Shown here one piece after another: positions 28,207-36,753 of a stretch of DNA of 64,000 nucleotides. The notes below the pieces were generated by a model. That model ran no database searches. It was given only the letters and a program-made list of their open reading frames with translations, and was not told where the DNA came from. Within the stretch, counting starts at the first letter, position 1. Each line of letters begins with the position of its first letter. Source of the stretch: Aequorivita sp. HC6-5 (lineage in GTDB: Bacteria > Bacteroidota > Bacteroidia > Flavobacteriales > Flavobacteriaceae); contig CAJJCS010000005.1 in NCBI GenBank assembly GCA_905182755.1, forward strand, positions 186,001-250,000. Direction: 5' to 3'. The position numbers and the translations under genes were made by a program.

Positions 28207-28839
28207 ATGAAAACAGTATTTATCGCCGATAATCATCCTATTACCAGAAAAGGTATTGTGTGCATGCTTAAAAACAATAAAAAGTTTGCAATTATTGGTA
28301 AAGCTGGAAATGCTGAAGATTTATACACAAGCCTGAGAGAAAGCACTCCAGATATCCTCATTATGGAGATTGACATTCCTCAAATTAACGGTATTAATGC
28401 CTTACGCAACATAAAAACAGAATTTCCAAAAATGCGTGTGCTAATATTCTCTACACACCCAGAAGAAATTTACGCTTTGCGTGCTATTAAATCTGGTGCT
28501 GCAGGATATGTTCCAAAAACAGCAACCACCAAAACCTTTGTAAAAGCAATGAAGCATATTGCAAAAGGAGGTATTTTCTTGAATGAAGAGTTAACATCTA
28601 CATTTACAAGTAGAAACGTTGGAGAAAGTAACGCGATAAGCCGTTATAAAAAACTATCTTCAAGAGAGATTGAAGTACTTAATTTGCTAAGTAGTGGCAA
28701 AAGAAATAAAGACATTGCCAACGCACTAGATATTAATGAAAAAACAGTAAGCACCTACAAAACCAGATTACTAAAGAAACTAAAAGTGGACAACCTAGCA
28801 GATTTAATACATCAGTCTAGAATGTTTCAGTTCGGATAA
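28207..28839 (+). CDS. LuxR/FixJ-type response regulator with Glu at the phosphoacceptor position
   Basis: A 210-residue transcription factor with an N-terminal receiver-like domain (about 1-120) and a C-terminal LuxR-type helix-turn-helix (about 145-205: LSSREIEVLNLLSSGKRNKD and NEKTVSTYKTRLLKKLKV). The acidic pocket is altered. The usual Asp-Asp pair reads Asp8-Asn9, and the phosphoacceptor strand reads LIMEIDIP, placing Glu54 where Asp is expected. Ser82/Thr83 and Lys104 are kept. No histidine kinase gene is adjacent. It may be constitutively active or regulated without phosphorylation. It ends one base before the convergent dnaG stop. Confidence 0.92.
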   Translation: MKTVFIADNHPITRKGIVCMLKNNKKFAIIGKAGNAEDLYTSLRESTPDILIMEIDIPQINGINALRNIKTEFPKMRVLIFSTHPEEIYALRAIKSGAAGYVPKTATTKTFVKAMKHIAKGGIFLNEELTSTFTSRNVGESNAISRYKKLSSREIEVLNLLSSGKRNKDIANALDINEKTVSTYKTRLLKKLKVDNLADLIHQSRMFQFG

Positions 28840-28840
28840 G

Positions 28841-30803
28841 CTACACCACCCTTCTTAATTTTTCTGACAAGATACTATGCAGGGTATTGTAATCCTTCAC
28901 CGCCTCAAGTACACTTCTATCTTTGTAAGATCCATTTTCAACAGGCGAATCAATAAGGTCCTTAATTTTCAGACTAATTAAATACCTGCGTAGATTCAGT
29001 ATGGTTTCACTCACTATTTGGGACACGCCACTATCTTTACCTTTTACGTATATCTCCATACGCTCCCAGTCATGCAAGGCATGTCTTTCATCATCCATTA
29101 ATATATCTGACACCAGACTCGCGGTGTCTGCCTCTAGCTCATTGATAAAGGTATCTACTTGAAAGTCTTTTCCTTGATTAAATTGTGTGATTATTTCTGT
29201 ATACAAGGCTCTTAAATGTTGCATTTGTAAACTCAATTTCATCATCTTGAAGGTCTAGGTATATTTTTTCAAATACCTTATTTGAACTAATTTCTGGTTT
29301 AAATGAAATTTCTCCCTCTTCATTTGCCTCTAGAATTAAATCTTCAAAATCTTCCTTAGAACCGCCATACAATAAGAGTATTTCTATAATTTTACGCTCT
29401 AATTCAAAAAGCTCATCTATCTTTTTTGTAGGCTGGCTCTTGGGTGTAATAACATTAAAAGCTTGTTGGGTGGGTGCCGTTTTCTTAGATTGATCTTTGG
29501 CATCTTTTTGCAATAACTGAGCTAGGGTATTAAACAATACTTGCTCACTAATATCCATGATACGCGCACACTCTTTAATGTATACTTCACGCTTTATAGT
29601 ATCTGGTATTTTAGAAATACTCACTACCATATCCCTGATGGTATCTGCTTTTTTAATAGGATCATTATCTGCTTCTTTGGCTAGTAAAGATGCCTTAAAG
29701 GAAATAAAATCTTTTGCATTTTCTACCAAATAGCTCTGCAATACATCTAGGGTATTGTTTTTTGCAAAACTGTCTGGATCCTCACCCTCTGGAAAGGTGC
29801 AAATCTTAACATTCATCCCTTGCTCTAGAATAAGATCAACTCCTCTTATAGAAGCTCTTAAACCAGCCGCATCTCCATCAAACAAGACGGTGATGTTTTG
29901 GGTGAGTCTATTAACTAATCGTATTTGCTCTGGTGTTAAAGCGGTACCTGAGGAGGAAACCACATTAGTAATACCACGCTGGGCAAACTGTATTACATCT
30001 GTATAGCCTTCAACTAAGTAACAGTTATCTTCTTTAGCAATGCTTTGCTTTGCATTATAAATACCATATAGCACCTTGCTCTTATGATATACATCACTCT
30101 CTGGAGAGTTTAAATACTTAGCGGCTTTTTTATCATTGGTTAATATTCTACCACCAAAACCCAAGGTACGACCACTCATACTCAAAATAGGAAACATCAC
30201 ACGTCCTTTAAAGCGGTCAAACTGTTTTTCTTGCTTTACAATTGACAAACCTGTTTGCTCTAGAAACTCTAGCTTGTAGCCCTTTTTGATTGCTTGATCT
30301 GTAAAGGCAGACCAGCCATCTAGAGAATATCCTAGTTTAAATTTCTCTATTGTCTGTTGTGTAAAACCACGTTCTTTAAAATAAGAAAGTCCAATGGCCT
30401 TACCAGGCTCTGTTTTTAATAAGTTGTTATGAAAATACCCTGTAGCATACTCATTGACTAAATAAAGGCTCTCACGAGCGTCCGCTTGTTGCTTTTGCTC
30501 ATCTGTTTGTTCTATCTCTTCTATTTCTATACCATACTTTTTTGCAAGGTATTTAATAGCCTCTGGATAGGTAAAGTGCTCATGCTCCATTAAAAAAGTA
30601 ACGGCATTGCCGCCTTTCCCGCTGGAAAAATCTTTCCAAATTTGCTTGACTGGAGACACCATAAAACTTGGGCTTCGCTCATCTGTGAAGGGACTTAAGC
30701 CTTTAAAATTACTTCCAGATTTTTTGAGTTGTACAAAATCACCAATCACCTCCTCTACACGAGCAGTTTCAAATACAGTATCTATGGTGGAACGACTTAT
30801 CAT
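28841..30803 (-). CDS. dnaG: DNA primase (one indel)
   Basis: Primase that makes RNA primers at the replication fork. The N-terminal part shows the TOPRIM region (CYLVEGYTDVIQFAQRGI, VVSSSGTALT, LFDGDAAGLRAS) and the core binding region. The usual N-terminal zinc ribbon is degenerate: the segment LSPFTDERSPSFMVSPVKQIWKDFSSGKGG lacks the standard Cys/His ligands. At 29207-29208 (plus strand) an extra base breaks the frame at NATFKSLVY; the other frame continues directly with LYTEIITQFNQG and the helicase-binding C-terminal domain to 28841. Joined, the product is 653 residues, normal for the family. Confidence 0.93.
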
Positions 30804-30890
30804 AAGTTATGGCAACGGTTTGTAAAACTACATAAATGATATGTCAATATATAAAATGTACCTCACATTTACGTATAAAAAAAGCAAGGA

Positions 30891-31868
30891 TTACTTCTTC
30901 CTATCTATAACGTAATTTACCATAAGGTTTAATGAATCTTTATAGGGCGAGCTTGGGTAGGTGTCAAGAATATCTAATGCTTTTTGCTGGTAGTCTTTCA
31001 TTTGCTGCTGGGCATAATCAAGCCCTCCATGAGATTTTACGTAGGCTATAACTTGCTTGACACGATTTTTATCTTTGTTGTGGTTTTTTACTGAGTTTAT
31101 GAGCCAGCTTTTATCTTTTGAGGAGGCATTATTAATGGCATGAATTAAAGGAAGTGTCATTTTTTGCTCTTTAATGTCGATACCAGTTGGCTTTCCAATA
31201 GCCTGGTCTGAATAGTCAAACAAATCATCTTTTATCTGAAATGCAATACCAATTAACTCCCCAAAGCTTCGCATTGCCTCTACTTTATCTTCACTGGCGT
31301 GCACAGATTTTGCTCCCATAGCACAACATGCCGCAATGAGTGTAGCGGTTTTTTGACGTATAATTTCAAAGTAAATTGCCTCTGTAATATCTAAATTTCT
31401 TGCTTTTTCTATTTGAAGCAGCTCCCCCTCGCTCATTTCACGCACTGCTACAGATATAATTTTCAATAAATCAAAATCATCATTATCAATAGAAAGCAAT
31501 AAGCCTTTTGACAATAAAAAGTCTCCGACCAATACGGCAATTTTATTTTTCCAAAGTGCATTTACAGAAAAGAACCCTCTTCTTCGATCACTATCATCAA
31601 CCACATCATCATGCACTAGTGTTGCTGTATGTATGAGCTCTATAACAGAAGCACCTCTGTAAGTTCTTTCATTTACCGCACCTTGATTGTTCATCTTAGC
31701 GATAAGAAACACAAACATGGGCCGCATTTGCTTTCCCTTTCTATTGACAACGTAATGGGTGATTTTATTGAGCAGGGAAACCTTAGATATCATGGAATTT
31801 GAAAATTTCTTTTCAAAGAGTTCCATCTCTTTTTCGATAGGTAATTTTATTTGAGCGACTGCTTTCAT
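30891..31868 (-). CDS. Polyprenyl synthetase (trans-isoprenyl diphosphate synthase)
   Basis: A 325-residue all-helical prenyltransferase that condenses isopentenyl diphosphate with an allylic diphosphate. The two aspartate-rich motifs are LVHDDVVDDSDRRRG and QIKDDLFDYS, with GKQMRP near the N terminus and the FxxKTA-like block IRQKTATLIAACC. Chain length (for example octaprenyl, for menaquinone) cannot be set from sequence alone. A TACTTTTG -7 box ends at 31877, so the start at 31868 (MKAVAQIKLP) is preferred over 31874. Confidence 0.93.
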   Translation of the reverse strand: MKAVAQIKLPIEKEMELFEKKFSNSMISKVSLLNKITHYVVNRKGKQMRPMFVFLIAKMNNQGAVNERTYRGASVIELIHTATLVHDDVVDDSDRRRGFFSVNALWKNKIAVLVGDFLLSKGLLLSIDNDDFDLLKIISVAVREMSEGELLQIEKARNLDITEAIYFEIIRQKTATLIAACCAMGAKSVHASEDKVEAMRSFGELIGIAFQIKDDLFDYSDQAIGKPTGIDIKEQKMTLPLIHAINNASSKDKSWLINSVKNHNKDKNRVKQVIAYVKSHGGLDYAQQQMKDYQQKALDILDTYPSSPYKDSLNLMVNYVIDRKK

Positions 31869-31876
31869 TGGCATAC

Positions 31877-31884
31877 CAAAAGTA
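31877..31884 (-). promoter_or_regulatory. Candidate -7 box for the polyprenyl synthetase gene
   Basis: TACTTTTG on the minus strand, 8 nt before the preferred ATG; the transcript would be nearly leaderless. Confidence 0.45.
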
Positions 31885-31918
31885 CGTTAAATAGTAAGAG
31901 CTTATTTATTGTAGATAA

Positions 31919-31955
31919 AAAAACGGAGAAGAATTATATTCTTATCCGTTTTTGT
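31919..31955 (-). terminator. Terminator after the phosphodiesterase-sulfotransferase gene
   Basis: AAAAACGGA and AAGAAT pair with ATTCTT and TCCGTTTTT around a 3-nt loop (15 bp with one bulge pair), flanked by A and T runs. Confidence 0.88.
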
Positions 31956-31970
31956 TTTAAAAAGCAAACG

Positions 31971-34502
31971 CTATTTTTTAGCTTTGGTTCTATTTCTGTA
32001 CAAAGAAACATCAACACAGTTTATCATTTCTTGTTTATTAACAGCCACACCCAAAAACTTCTCAATTCTTGCTAGCTCTGTTGCAGGATTCTCTAAAACA
32101 TCTGTATAGTTAACATATAATATTTCTGCACCCGGCTCACTTTTATCCCAAAGGGTAACATTGGCTAATAATTTCTGATATTTATTATACAAAGTAACGG
32201 GAAACTCTTGTTCACTTTTGCCAATCATCTTTTGTTGGGACTGGATAATTTCATTTAAATCTCTGCGCATAAAAATAATTTTATACCTAAGGGTTGAGTC
32301 TAAATATTTAAGCAGTGGCGCAACAACTTTTACCGCTTTGTCTTGACCCTTTGAGAGCCAAGTATTGTCTTTGTACAATGACATCACTGGCTTATACTCA
32401 TAATACCCTTTAGGGTTTGAGATATCTGCCTCGCGGAGTTGATCCTGAAGGATATCCACCCCTCCTTTATCAAGCATTTGCATCATAAGTGAGGTTCCGG
32501 ATCTAGGTAAACCAGAGACTATTGTTACTTGGTTTTCATGATACACATTTGAGACCTCTGCCGTGTAATCGATATTTAATTCTACTTTTTTTATGATATT
32601 ATCCAAAGACTGTTTTGCCTTATGAAACTCTTTCGGCCTTAATGAATTTGCCATCTCATAGGCAATCTTAGCGTTTTCAAAATCACCAAGTTTTTCTAGC
32701 GCTTGACCAAGCAATAAATGAGCCTTGGGGAAATACTTGACAATCTCTATACTTGTTAGGGCATACTCTGCTGCCTCCTCATACTCTTGTTTGTGCAACA
32801 ACATTTCTGCCATTAGCGTGTAATAGGTTGGTTTTTCTGGTTCTTTTTCTATGGCCTTCTCTAATTGCTGTGTTGCAATATCTAGATTACCCATAACAAA
32901 ATTAAGCGTTGCTTTTTTGTAGAGTATTTGTCCAGAAACAACACCACTTTTATCCAAAATAGCAAGGGCTTCTTTAGGCCTGCCTATTTCAGATAAAATA
33001 AAAGACTCTGTTAAATGTAAATTATAATTTACCTCTGTTTTTGAATCTTTAACTTTTTGAAGATACTCTTTAGCCAACACAAACTCTTTTTCTAAAACAG
33101 CGATGCTTATCAAATTCATGTAAAAGGGAGCCAAATCTATAGGAGGAGTTTCTTCTAACAGCTCTAACAGTAATTTTTTGGATGAAGAGAAATCTTTTTT
33201 ACCCAAATAAACTCTTGCTAAGTTGTGTTTTAAATCTATCCTGGTCTTTTTTATGGCTACTTCAAATTTCTCATCAAGCTTATCTACATACCCTAGCTCT
33301 ACAAGTTGCTCCATAGTCTCAGCGTCAGAGAGCGCATCTGTTTGTGTGGACACTTTAAGATCTCCAAAATCTCCAGGTTCTTTATCCCAGCTTTCTATGT
33401 AGGCAGGTTCTTGGGTCTCTTTAAAAATATCTAGTATCACCTTACCGTCCATATCCTTACCAATTGGCAATCCATAATGATGGAGTATCGTTGGAGCAAC
33501 GTCAATTAAGCCCATACCAAAAACCTTTGTGTTTTCTTTTATATTGGGTCCAGCGGCTACAAACATACCAAACTGCCTGTGCTCTAGAGAGGGAGCAGCC
33601 TGTACTTTTGGCATTTCTAGTATTCTTTTTTCTCCAGATTCGAAACCATGATCAGACATAACAATGACCGTCGTATCTTTATCAATTAGCTTTAGCTTGC
33701 GCTCCAACATCATATCTTGGAAAATATAAGACCCTGTTACTGCTTCTTTGAAAATATCGTAATTTTCTTTTTCTACGCCTGGTAATTTTGGCGGATGGTA
33801 TTTCATAAAAGAGTGACAAAAATGATCAATCATATCATAATACACAGCCATAAAATCCCACTCTGATGTTCTTAAAAGTTTTGTCGCTGCATTGTGCACA
33901 GAGGTGTTTTGAGAAACAACACTAGCAATTGCTGCCAAACCTCTGTGCATATCTTGATCTACATCATGAGCTCTAGGAACAAAAGGATAGAGATGTGCCT
34001 GAGTTATTTCAAAGGGAAACATACGCAAATCTTTAAATTCATCCTTTTTTTCCCAAGGATGAATTACAAACTCACTCATTGGAGTTTGTTTTTTTGGATT
34101 TCTTGATGTTTTTTGAAAACGGTCTGAAATTATGGTACCATTTATAGGTTCAACAGGAAAACTTGGCCACCACCCTACAAGGTTTGACTGTAAGCCTTTG
34201 TTGTGGAAAATGTTCCAAAGTGCTCTTGTTTTTCTTGATGTTGTTGTAACAGGACGGACAGTTTTAGCATCTGGAGTTACTTCAATAAAACCTAAAACAC
34301 CATGTTTGTCTGGTGTTTTACCTGTAGCAACTGATGTCCAAAGCATAGGAGAATATGGCGGATTCATGGTGCTCATATTTCCGTAGACACCCCTTTGGAT
34401 TAAACTCTTTAATGCTGGCATTTTACCTTGGGCAATTAAAGGCCAAATAATATCCCAATCTGCAGCATCCCAACCTATTAATAGTACTTTATTTTTCTTC
34501 AT
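31971..34502 (-). CDS. Type I phosphodiesterase / TPR / sulfotransferase fusion protein
   Basis: An 843-residue three-part protein. Part 1 (about 1-390) is an alkaline-phosphatase-superfamily phosphodiesterase: LLIGWDAADW with metal ligand Asp12, PPYSPMLWTSVATGK with a likely nucleophile Ser51, DKHG and VIVMSDHGFESG. Part 2 (about 410-640) is a set of TPR-like helical repeats (LARVYLGKKDF, ILYKKATLNFVMGNLDIA, LLLGQALEKLGDFENAKIAYE). Part 3 is a sulfotransferase with the PAPS-binding loop VSGLPRSGTSLMMQML and IIFMRRDLNEII. It has no signal peptide, so it is probably cytoplasmic. The start is ATG 34502 (MKKNKVLLIG); it overlaps a 50-residue ORF. Substrates are unknown. Confidence 0.9.
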   Translation of the reverse strand: MKKNKVLLIGWDAADWDIIWPLIAQGKMPALKSLIQRGVYGNMSTMNPPYSPMLWTSVATGKTPDKHGVLGFIEVTPDAKTVRPVTTTSRKTRALWNIFHNKGLQSNLVGWWPSFPVEPINGTIISDRFQKTSRNPKKQTPMSEFVIHPWEKKDEFKDLRMFPFEITQAHLYPFVPRAHDVDQDMHRGLAAIASVVSQNTSVHNAATKLLRTSEWDFMAVYYDMIDHFCHSFMKYHPPKLPGVEKENYDIFKEAVTGSYIFQDMMLERKLKLIDKDTTVIVMSDHGFESGEKRILEMPKVQAAPSLEHRQFGMFVAAGPNIKENTKVFGMGLIDVAPTILHHYGLPIGKDMDGKVILDIFKETQEPAYIESWDKEPGDFGDLKVSTQTDALSDAETMEQLVELGYVDKLDEKFEVAIKKTRIDLKHNLARVYLGKKDFSSSKKLLLELLEETPPIDLAPFYMNLISIAVLEKEFVLAKEYLQKVKDSKTEVNYNLHLTESFILSEIGRPKEALAILDKSGVVSGQILYKKATLNFVMGNLDIATQQLEKAIEKEPEKPTYYTLMAEMLLHKQEYEEAAEYALTSIEIVKYFPKAHLLLGQALEKLGDFENAKIAYEMANSLRPKEFHKAKQSLDNIIKKVELNIDYTAEVSNVYHENQVTIVSGLPRSGTSLMMQMLDKGGVDILQDQLREADISNPKGYYEYKPVMSLYKDNTWLSKGQDKAVKVVAPLLKYLDSTLRYKIIFMRRDLNEIIQSQQKMIGKSEQEFPVTLYNKYQKLLANVTLWDKSEPGAEILYVNYTDVLENPATELARIEKFLGVAVNKQEMINCVDVSLYRNRTKAKK

Positions 34503-34641
34503 CACTGCTAAATCTATTATGTGCTATCTTCACTTTTCTCCAGGCATCAAAACCAACATCGCCCAAAGCCAAAATGGCTAAGGAACCTTCAACTGTGACT
34601 TTTTTGGGATCGAATACTATTTTTTTGGGCTTTTCTGTCAT
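34489..34641 (-). CDS. Small uncharacterised protein overlapping the phosphodiesterase-sulfotransferase gene
   Basis: A 50-residue open frame (MTEKPKKIVFDPKKVTVEGS...FSSDEEK) that ends 14 bases inside the next gene, in a different frame. The spacing suggests translational coupling. The sequence is charged at both ends with a central hydrophobic ILALGDVGFDAW segment and has no export signal. I do not recognise a family. Support is the tight overlap, a sensible amino-acid composition and the absence of any other use for this stretch. Confidence 0.6.
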   Translation of the reverse strand: MTEKPKKIVFDPKKVTVEGSLAILALGDVGFDAWRKVKIAHNRFSSDEEK

Positions 34642-34741
34642 TAAAATGGGTAATATTTAGAGATTCTAGACAAACTTATTTATATTTACGATAGTTTAAC
34701 ATGGTAAAGCTGCGAAAGTTTTGCTTAAAATCCTATTTATT

Positions 34742-35560
34742 ATGAAAAAAAATACTTCAACAAAATTAGCAAAAAGACTAGCCCAATACGGTGCTTTATC
34801 TGCTGCTGTATTAGGGGTAGCTGACGCTTCTGGACAAGTAACCTACACAGATGTAAATCCAGACATCGTACTAGACTTAGGCGGTACGTTTGATGTTGAT
34901 TTTACCGGAGCGGTTCCTACAGGAAACGTTCAAATTTCTAACCCTGCAGATCTTGCCGGTGGTACTGCTGCTTTAGCATTCCCAAGTTCTGGTGGAGCAA
35001 TGGTTGGTTTTACAGCAGGAGGATATGAGTATCCTCTAGTTCTTGTAGACGGAGACGTTATTGATGATGCCTCTGGTTACACCACAGTTGGTGTACGTGG
35101 AGATTTAAACTACTACGGTTGTGCATATTCAAACAGTCAGTGGTGTGATTTCGTTGAAGACGGAATCTTAGGTGTATCTTTCCAATTTAATGGAAACACT
35201 CACTATGGTTGGGTTCGTATGGACACAGATGTAGGTGCAGATGATGTAATTACTGTTAAAGGATTTGCTTTTGAAGCTACACCAGATACTGCAATTGTTG
35301 CAGGAGATGAAGGTACTTTAGGAAACAATGACAACAACCTTAACGGTTTTGCACAGTTTGTTGCTGATGGTCAATTAAATTTAAAAGCAAACACTGCTAT
35401 GAGTAGCGTTGCAATTTTTGACATTACAGGAAAACAAGTAATTTCTCAAAAGGTAACGAGTACTAATGCTCAAGTAAACCTTGCAGGTCTTAACACCGGA
35501 GTTTACATTGCAAAGGTATCTATAGGAAGTACACAAGAGGCTTTCAAGTTTGTAAAGTAA
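34742..35560 (+). CDS. Secreted protein with T9SS type A sorting domain
   Basis: A 272-residue exported protein. The N terminus MKKNTSTKLAKRL followed by YGALSAAVLGVADASGQ is a signal peptide. The body is beta-rich, low in Lys, with two Cys (CAYSNSQWC) and a GWVRMDTD segment reminiscent of surface-anchor proteins. The C-terminal 75 residues (LNGFAQFVADGQLNLKAN, FDITGKQV, LNTGVYIAKVSIG) form a type IX secretion sorting domain, so the protein should cross the outer membrane. The frame opens at 34721, but the signal peptide fixes the ATG at 34742. Its function is unknown. Confidence 0.88.
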   Translation: MKKNTSTKLAKRLAQYGALSAAVLGVADASGQVTYTDVNPDIVLDLGGTFDVDFTGAVPTGNVQISNPADLAGGTAALAFPSSGGAMVGFTAGGYEYPLVLVDGDVIDDASGYTTVGVRGDLNYYGCAYSNSQWCDFVEDGILGVSFQFNGNTHYGWVRMDTDVGADDVITVKGFAFEATPDTAIVAGDEGTLGNNDNNLNGFAQFVADGQLNLKANTAMSSVAIFDITGKQVISQKVTSTNAQVNLAGLNTGVYIAKVSIGSTQEAFKFVK

Positions 35561-35580
35561 TCTAAGAAATTAGAATTTAT

Positions 35581-35613
35581 AAAAAAGAGCGCTAGAAATA
35601 GCGCTCTTTTTTT
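35581..35613. terminator. Bidirectional terminator between the T9SS gene and rlmN
   Basis: AGAGCGCTA/TAGCGCTCT with a GAAA loop, extended by A and T runs; placed between convergent genes. Confidence 0.92.
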
Positions 35614-36652
35614 ATTGTTTATTAGCTAACTGCCCACAAGCAGCATCTATATCCTTACCCCTGCTTCTTCTTACAGTAATTGGGATTCTTGCTTTTTCTA
35701 ACATCGTAATATAAAGATCAAGCGCTTTGTTATCTGCCTGTTGAAACATACCATCATCAATAGGGTTGTACTCTATTATATTTACTTTGCAAGGCACATA
35801 ACTGCAAAAGGTAATAAGGGCGGCTACATCTTGCTTTTGATCATTTATACCGCTCCAAACAACATACTCATAGGTTATTTGCTTGGCTGTTTTTTCATAC
35901 CAATACTCTAAAGACTCCTTAAGATCTGTTAGGGTAAAAGATGTTGCGAAAGGCATGATTTTCTCACGAGTCTCTTGAATCGCAGAATGTAAAGAAACGG
36001 CTAGATTAAACTTTACGTTATCGTCAGCCATTTTCTTTATCATCTTTGGAACACCAGATGTGGAAACCACAATACGTTTTGGTGACATGCCGAGTCCTTC
36101 CGGGCTTGTTATTTTTTCTATAGCAGCCAATACGTTTTTATAATTCATCAAAGGCTCACCCATACCCATAAAAACAATATTGGAAAGGGGCCTGTTGTGA
36201 TACAATCTACTTTCTTTGTCAATGGCAACTACTTGATCATAGATTTCGTCTGGGTTTAAATTTCGCATACGCTTTAATCTAGCCGTTGCACAAAATTTAC
36301 AATCCAAACTACATCCAACTTGAGAAGACACGCAAGCAGTAGTCCTTGTGCCTGTTGGTATTAATACAGATTCTACAACAAGGCCGTCATGTAGCTTAAC
36401 ACCATTTTTAATGGTACCGTCCTTACTTCTTTGTATACTATCTACCTTTATGTGGTTTATCACAAAATGAGCTTGCAGATGATCTCTAGTCTCTTTTGAA
36501 AGATTTGTCATCTGGTCAAAGGTGTGTGCCCCTTTACTCCAAAGCCACTGGTATACTTGATTACCCCTAAAGGGTTTATCTCCAATAGATTCAAAAAAAG
36601 ATCGAAGTTCTTCTTTTGATAATGCGCGTATGTCTTTTTTGGTTTGCTCCAT
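35612..36652 (-). CDS. rlmN: Dual-specificity 23S rRNA/tRNA adenine-C2 methyltransferase
   Basis: Radical SAM enzyme that makes 2-methyladenosine at A2503 of 23S rRNA and in some tRNAs. The 346-residue product has the cluster motif GCSLDCKFCATARLKRM (CxxxCxxC), the SAM-binding VFMGMGEPLMNY, the conserved Cys in TTACVSSQVG and a C-terminal Cys (DIDAACGQLA) as the second of the methyl-carrying pair. A TATTTTTG -7 box ends 7 nt before the start codon. Confidence 0.96.
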   Translation of the reverse strand: MEQTKKDIRALSKEELRSFFESIGDKPFRGNQVYQWLWSKGAHTFDQMTNLSKETRDHLQAHFVINHIKVDSIQRSKDGTIKNGVKLHDGLVVESVLIPTGTRTTACVSSQVGCSLDCKFCATARLKRMRNLNPDEIYDQVVAIDKESRLYHNRPLSNIVFMGMGEPLMNYKNVLAAIEKITSPEGLGMSPKRIVVSTSGVPKMIKKMADDNVKFNLAVSLHSAIQETREKIMPFATSFTLTDLKESLEYWYEKTAKQITYEYVVWSGINDQKQDVAALITFCSYVPCKVNIIEYNPIDDGMFQQADNKALDLYITMLEKARIPITVRRSRGKDIDAACGQLANKQ

Positions 36653-36659
36653 TGTTTTG

Positions 36660-36667
36660 CAAAAATA
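36660..36667 (-). promoter_or_regulatory. Candidate -7 box for rlmN
   Basis: TATTTTTG on the minus strand, 7 nt before the rlmN ATG; implies a leaderless or nearly leaderless transcript. Confidence 0.5.
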
Positions 36668-36694
36668 CTATTATTTAACCCCACTTTAGTGCAT

Positions 36695-36728
36695 AAAAAA
36701 ATCGTTTCTTAGTTTTTTAAGAAACGAC
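36695..36728 (-). terminator. Terminator after the secreted serine protease gene
   Basis: TCGTTTCTTA/TAAGAAACGA stem (10 bp, 6-nt loop), followed on the minus strand by TTTTTTT. Confidence 0.88.
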
Positions 36729-36753
36729 TAAAGAGAAACCCTTGATGTTAAAA

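Noticed and set aside
28841-29245. A separate 134-residue gene after dnaG
   Set aside because: It matches the C-terminal helicase-binding domain of DnaG and overlaps the main frame at one indel, so it is part of dnaG.
29178-29260. Programmed ribosomal frameshift in dnaG
   Set aside because: No slippery heptamer or stimulating stem seen, and eleven similar indels in seven other genes favour sequence error.
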